From Flavobacteriales bacterium (GTDB taxonomy: Bacteria; Bacteroidota; Bacteroidia; Flavobacteriales_D; Crocinitomicaceae): a DNA stretch of 54,500 nt. The translations under genes were made by a program, and so were the position numbers. Below the pieces are notes generated by a model. It was not told where the DNA came from and did not search any database. It saw only the letters and a list, made by a program, of their open reading frames with translations. The DNA is taken from assembly GCA_947470515.1 (NCBI GenBank), contig CANITF010000019.1, positions 1-54,500 of the forward strand, in the 5' to 3' direction. Of the stretch, positions 51,651 through 54,500 are shown piece after piece (the stretch's first letter is position 1; each line of letters begins with the position of its first letter).

Positions 51651-51770
51651 AGTTATAAACTATCAACTATCAACTCATCACTTTGCACTAATTACTTTTT
51701 TACCACAAAGGCGCAAAGTAAATTCATCTATCAGATATAAACTATAAACTCATCACTCGCACTAAACTCT
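51651..51770. repeat. Heptad arrays plus ACCACAAAGGCGCAAAG element
   Basis: 51651-51692 reads AGTTATA, AACTATC, AACTATC, AACTCAT, CACTTTG, CACTAAT; a second copy at about 51728-51769 reads TCTATCA, GATATAA, ACTATAA, ACTCATC, ACTCGCA, CTAAACT. Between them TTTTTACCACAAAGGCGCAAAG resembles TTTTTACCACATAGGAACATAG at 35692-35713. The element fills the gap between rsmE and the DUF4159 gene. Confidence 0.7.
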
Positions 51771-52478
51771 ATCTCTAACCTCTCCTTCCAAAACCATCTT
51801 CGCCTGCATGCAACTATACAATCCAGCTGTCTCAGTTCGTAAACGATTTTCACCTAAAGATATTGTTTTGTATCCAGTTTGCAATGCTAATTCCACTTCA
51901 GATAAGGTGAAATCTCCTTCAGGTCCTATTAATATGGGGAAATTAGTCGTTTTGAAATCAGTAGTTATTGTTGTTTTTGCGCCTTCGTAACAATGAGCAA
52001 TTAATCCAGTTGGGTATTTTGAGATGAATTCTTTGAACGGAGTTAAAGTATTTAATTTTGGAAGAAATAAGCGTTTTGACTGTTTCATTGCTGAAATCAA
52101 TATTTTTTCAAAACGTTCGTCTTTGGTCTGTTTGCGTTCATTATTGGAGCACAATAAAAAAGTAATATCGGTAATGCCAATTTCAGTAGCTTTTTCCAAG
52201 AACCATTCTATTCGATCATTATTTTTTGTTGGTGCAATGGCAATGTGAATAGCGTAGGGGCTTTTTTGCTCTTCCTTAAATGAAACGATTTCAACTGTGC
52301 ATTTTTTAGGGTTTGAGTCACTGATTCGTGCAAGAAACTCAAAACCATTTCCATTTAAAAGTGCAATTTCATCGCCTTCTTTTAAGCGCAAAACTCTGCA
52401 TGCATGTTTTGACTCCTCTTCCGAAAGAGTGTGCGTTTTATCTGTTGAATTAATCGTTGGATCGTAGAATAAATGCAT
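51762..52478 (-). CDS. rsmE: 16S rRNA (uracil(1498)-N3)-methyltransferase
   Basis: SPOUT-class methyltransferase that modifies U1498 of 16S rRNA. 238 aa. N-terminal PUA-like domain (HACRVLRLKEGDEIALLNG), then the knotted domain with APTKNNDRIEWFLEKATEIG (about 93-112), IGPEGDFTLSEVE (about 184-196) and SLGENRLRTETA (about 209-220). Its ATG overlaps the holA stop by 1 bp (TGATG), indicating translational coupling. Confidence 0.95.
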   Translation of the reverse strand: MHLFYDPTINSTDKTHTLSEEESKHACRVLRLKEGDEIALLNGNGFEFLARISDSNPKKCTVEIVSFKEEQKSPYAIHIAIAPTKNNDRIEWFLEKATEIGITDITFLLCSNNERKQTKDERFEKILISAMKQSKRLFLPKLNTLTPFKEFISKYPTGLIAHCYEGAKTTITTDFKTTNFPILIGPEGDFTLSEVELALQTGYKTISLGENRLRTETAGLYSCMQAKMVLEGEVRDRV

Positions 52479-53479
52479 CAGTGTAATAATCGATAAACCA
52501 TTTCTTTCATTAAATCTCCTTGAGAAAAAGCACCAGTATCGCCAACGCCTTTTGATTTTAAATCAAATTCATGCAAAATAGCAATGTTGATGGCAATTTT
52601 CTTTGGATTGTAAACCTTTGTGGCATTGATTAATTCTCCAGCAACAAAAGGATGAACTTTTAGCGCAGTTGCAACTGCCTCTTTCGATTTATGTTGTAAA
52701 AAATGCACGCGCATCAAACGAGAATAATAATTGAAGACGGTTGAAATTACAACTATAATATCTGTTGCTTTTGGGTTATGAGCGAAATAATCTACAATTT
52801 TAAAAGCTTTCGCTACATCTTTCACAGCCAGAGCGTTATTCAATTCGAAAACGTTGTAATCTTTTGAAATTCCAATATTCTCTTCGATGTGAATATCATT
52901 GATAGTGGTGTCTTTTTCAATGAGAATCGCCAGTTTATCAATTTCATTCACTATTCGACCTAAATCGTTTCCAAGAAATTCAGATAAAAGCATACTTGCC
53001 TTTGATGTAATCTTAAATCCAAGTGTTTTTAAATAGAATTCAATCCAACTTCCTAATTGATAGTCTTTTACTTTTTCTGACTTAAAAACGATTCCATTTG
53101 TCGTTGCAAACTTCATCAGCTTTTTACGTGCATCAAATGTTTTGTATTTGTAATTAACCACAAAAATGGTTGTGTCAGAAGGATGTTCAAAATAAGATTC
53201 CAGATCGTCCATCTGTTTAAAATCTTGCGCTTCTTTTAAAATTACCAATTTTCGAGCAGCCATCATCGGATAATTTTTCAATTCTGACATTAAACTCAAT
53301 GGCTCGGCGTCTTTTCCGTAAATAATTACCTGATTAAAATCTCTTTCATGTTCCTCAAGGGCATTTTCAGTAATTGCTTTTGTGATTTCATCAATAAAAT
53401 ATGCTTCTTCCCCATGAAGAAAATAAATTTTCTCCAATTTTTTGGCTTGAATGTCTTTTATGATGAGTTTGTAATCCAT
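52478..53479 (-). CDS. holA: DNA polymerase III subunit delta
   Basis: Clamp-loader subunit that opens the beta clamp. 333 aa. Begins with the typical KLEKIYFLHGEEAYFIDEI (degenerate P-loop region), contains VVNYKYKTFDARKKL, and WIEFYLKTLGFKITSKASMLLSEFLGNDLGRIVNEIDKL, and ends with a helical collar domain. Overlaps pepT upstream by 1 bp (TAATG) and rsmE downstream by 1 bp. Confidence 0.93.
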   Translation of the reverse strand: MDYKLIIKDIQAKKLEKIYFLHGEEAYFIDEITKAITENALEEHERDFNQVIIYGKDAEPLSLMSELKNYPMMAARKLVILKEAQDFKQMDDLESYFEHPSDTTIFVVNYKYKTFDARKKLMKFATTNGIVFKSEKVKDYQLGSWIEFYLKTLGFKITSKASMLLSEFLGNDLGRIVNEIDKLAILIEKDTTINDIHIEENIGISKDYNVFELNNALAVKDVAKAFKIVDYFAHNPKATDIIVVISTVFNYYSRLMRVHFLQHKSKEAVATALKVHPFVAGELINATKVYNPKKIAINIAILHEFDLKSKGVGDTGAFSQGDLMKEMVYRLLH

Positions 53480-54500
53480 TAATTTTTATGTTGTTCCCAG
53501 ATTTGAACTAATTCAACCAATGTTTTTACTGATTTTTGCATGTCTTGAATACTTACATATTCGTGACGTGAATGAATTGCCATTTCACCAGTAAATATAT
53601 TCGGACAAGGTAAGCCCATAAACGAAAGTCGAGAGCCATCTGTTCCGCCACGTATAATTGTCGGTTTTGCGGTTATTCCTGCTTTTTCCATTGCTTGAAT
53701 AGCATAATCAGTAACAAATGGAACAGAACGTAGCACTTCTTTCATATTTCGGTACTGCTCCGTAATTTCAAATTCATATGTAGCACCGTTATACTGTTCC
53801 ATTACCATTTTCAAGATGGATTCTAAACGGTTTTCATATTCCGTAAGCTTTTCTGTTAGATGATCACGAATAATAAAAGTAACAGTTGCAGTTTCCAATC
53901 CACCCTCAATTGTCAATGGGTGAACAAATCCTTCACGGTGCTCAGTAGTTTCTGGTGACCATTTATCTTTTGGAAGTGTAGTAATAAATTCACATGCAAT
54001 TTTCAACGCATTTTGCATTTTATTTTTTGCATAACCTGGATGCGCACTTACTCCGTGAATAGTAACTTTCACAGCATCTGCAGAAAACGATTCATCTTCT
54101 ATTTCACCTAATTTTGCGCCATCTAATGTATACCCGTAATCCGCATTTAGTTTTTTCATTTCCAATTGCTCTACGCCACGTCCAACTTCTTCATCAGGTG
54201 TGAATAAAATTCTGATTGGACCATGCGGAATTGCTGGATTTGCTATTATATAATTTGCAAAATCCATGATTATTGCAATCCCTGCTTTGTCATCAGCACC
54301 TAATAAAGTTAATCCACTAGCAGTAATTATATCATCGCCTATTTTTTCTAGTAGATAAGGATGTTTTTCAGTTGTAATTACTTGAGTTGTGTCGTCAGGA
54401 AGCGTAATTGGATCACCATTATAGTTTCTATGAATAATTGGTTTCACATCTGTACCGCTGCAATCTGGAGCTGTATCCATGTGAGAACAAAAACAAATAG
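53479..54500 (-). CDS. pepT: Peptidase T (tripeptide aminopeptidase), 5' end outside window
   Basis: M20 family di-zinc enzyme that removes N-terminal residues from tripeptides. The reading frame stays open to the window edge (ICFCSHMDTAPDCSG), so the first ~75-80 residues of a ~410-aa protein are missing; a start at the Met of HMDTA would lose a zinc ligand and is not real. Visible motifs: SHMDT (zinc His), LLGADDKAGIA (zinc Asp), FTPDEEVGRG (catalytic Glu), LDGAKLGEIEDE, RGGTDGSRLS and IHSRHEYVS (zinc His). Ends 1 bp inside holA. Confidence 0.95.
   Translation of the reverse strand, partial: ICFCSHMDTAPDCSGTDVKPIIHRNYNGDPITLPDDTTQVITTEKHPYLLEKIGDDIITASGLTLLGADDKAGIAIIMDFANYIIANPAIPHGPIRILFTPDEEVGRGVEQLEMKKLNADYGYTLDGAKLGEIEDESFSADAVKVTIHGVSAHPGYAKNKMQNALKIACEFITTLPKDKWSPETTEHREGFVHPLTIEGGLETATVTFIIRDHLTEKLTEYENRLESILKMVMEQYNGATYEFEITEQYRNMKEVLRSVPFVTDYAIQAMEKAGITAKPTIIRGGTDGSRLSFMGLPCPNIFTGEMAIHSRHEYVSIQDMQKSVKTLVELVQIWEQHKN

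Overview
The window looks like a chromosomal segment of a Bacteroidetes bacterium, most likely order Flavobacteriales and perhaps near Fluviicola/Crocinitomicaceae (the family guess is weak). The evidence is an AT-rich genome, TAnnTTTG promoter boxes instead of clear Shine-Dalgarno sites, a type IX secretion C-terminal sorting domain, DUF3822-rsmD-coaD and VTC-DUF4956 gene pairs, many TlpA/DUF4369-type thioredoxin proteins, and many signal peptides of the form MKK...FAQ. I see no rRNA, tRNA, CRISPR array, integrase or transposase. Forty-eight protein genes are called and coding density is high.

Layout. 1-8.7 kb: a secreted M61 peptidase overlapping a BNR-repeat protein, a convergent cupin/outer-membrane-barrel pair, a nitroreductase, a thioredoxin-like protein without CXXC, then DUF3822-rsmD-coaD. 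8.8-17.5 kb: a RecD-like helicase, a large unrecognised secreted protein, a T9SS cargo protein with a clear terminator, an APC permease and ffh. 17.6-24.0 kb (minus strand): a tightly packed operon lpxK-purine nucleoside phosphorylase-gatB-two tandem TlpA proteins-lpxH. 24.1-27.8 kb (minus): VTC polyphosphate polymerase-like protein with DUF4956, and a GH3 lipoprotein overlapping a YdjM-like membrane protein. 27.9-33.2 kb (plus): radC, wecB, a polysaccharide deacetylase, DUF423, an MBL hydrolase, fabI. 33.3-38.4 kb: two small predicted outer-membrane barrels with a Ca2+-dependent PI-PLC-like protein, then a GT2 and a polytopic membrane protein that may be a glycosyltransferase pair. 38.4-46.3 kb (minus): M14 carboxypeptidase, a BRO-N gene, ftsK and two small exported proteins. 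46.6-49.5 kb: arginase-argS. 49.5-54.5 kb (minus): pepT (cut by the window end)-holA-rsmE with 1-bp overlaps, DUF4159 and a sialate O-acetylesterase.

Most genes are housekeeping or envelope functions (lipid A, cell-wall sugar recycling, lipid synthesis, protein export, tRNA charging). The least ordinary signal is in the gaps between genes. At least seven intergenic regions carry short arrays with a strict 7-bp period, two of them folded into hairpins whose two arms are both heptad arrays. Other gaps hold a perfect 52-bp palindrome after argS, a long imperfect hairpin between convergent genes, and a composite region where one repeat family seems inserted into another. Two operons (VTC-DUF4956 and lpxK) have a -7 box only 4-5 nt before the start codon, suggesting leaderless transcripts. 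I found no convincing new defence or mobile system.
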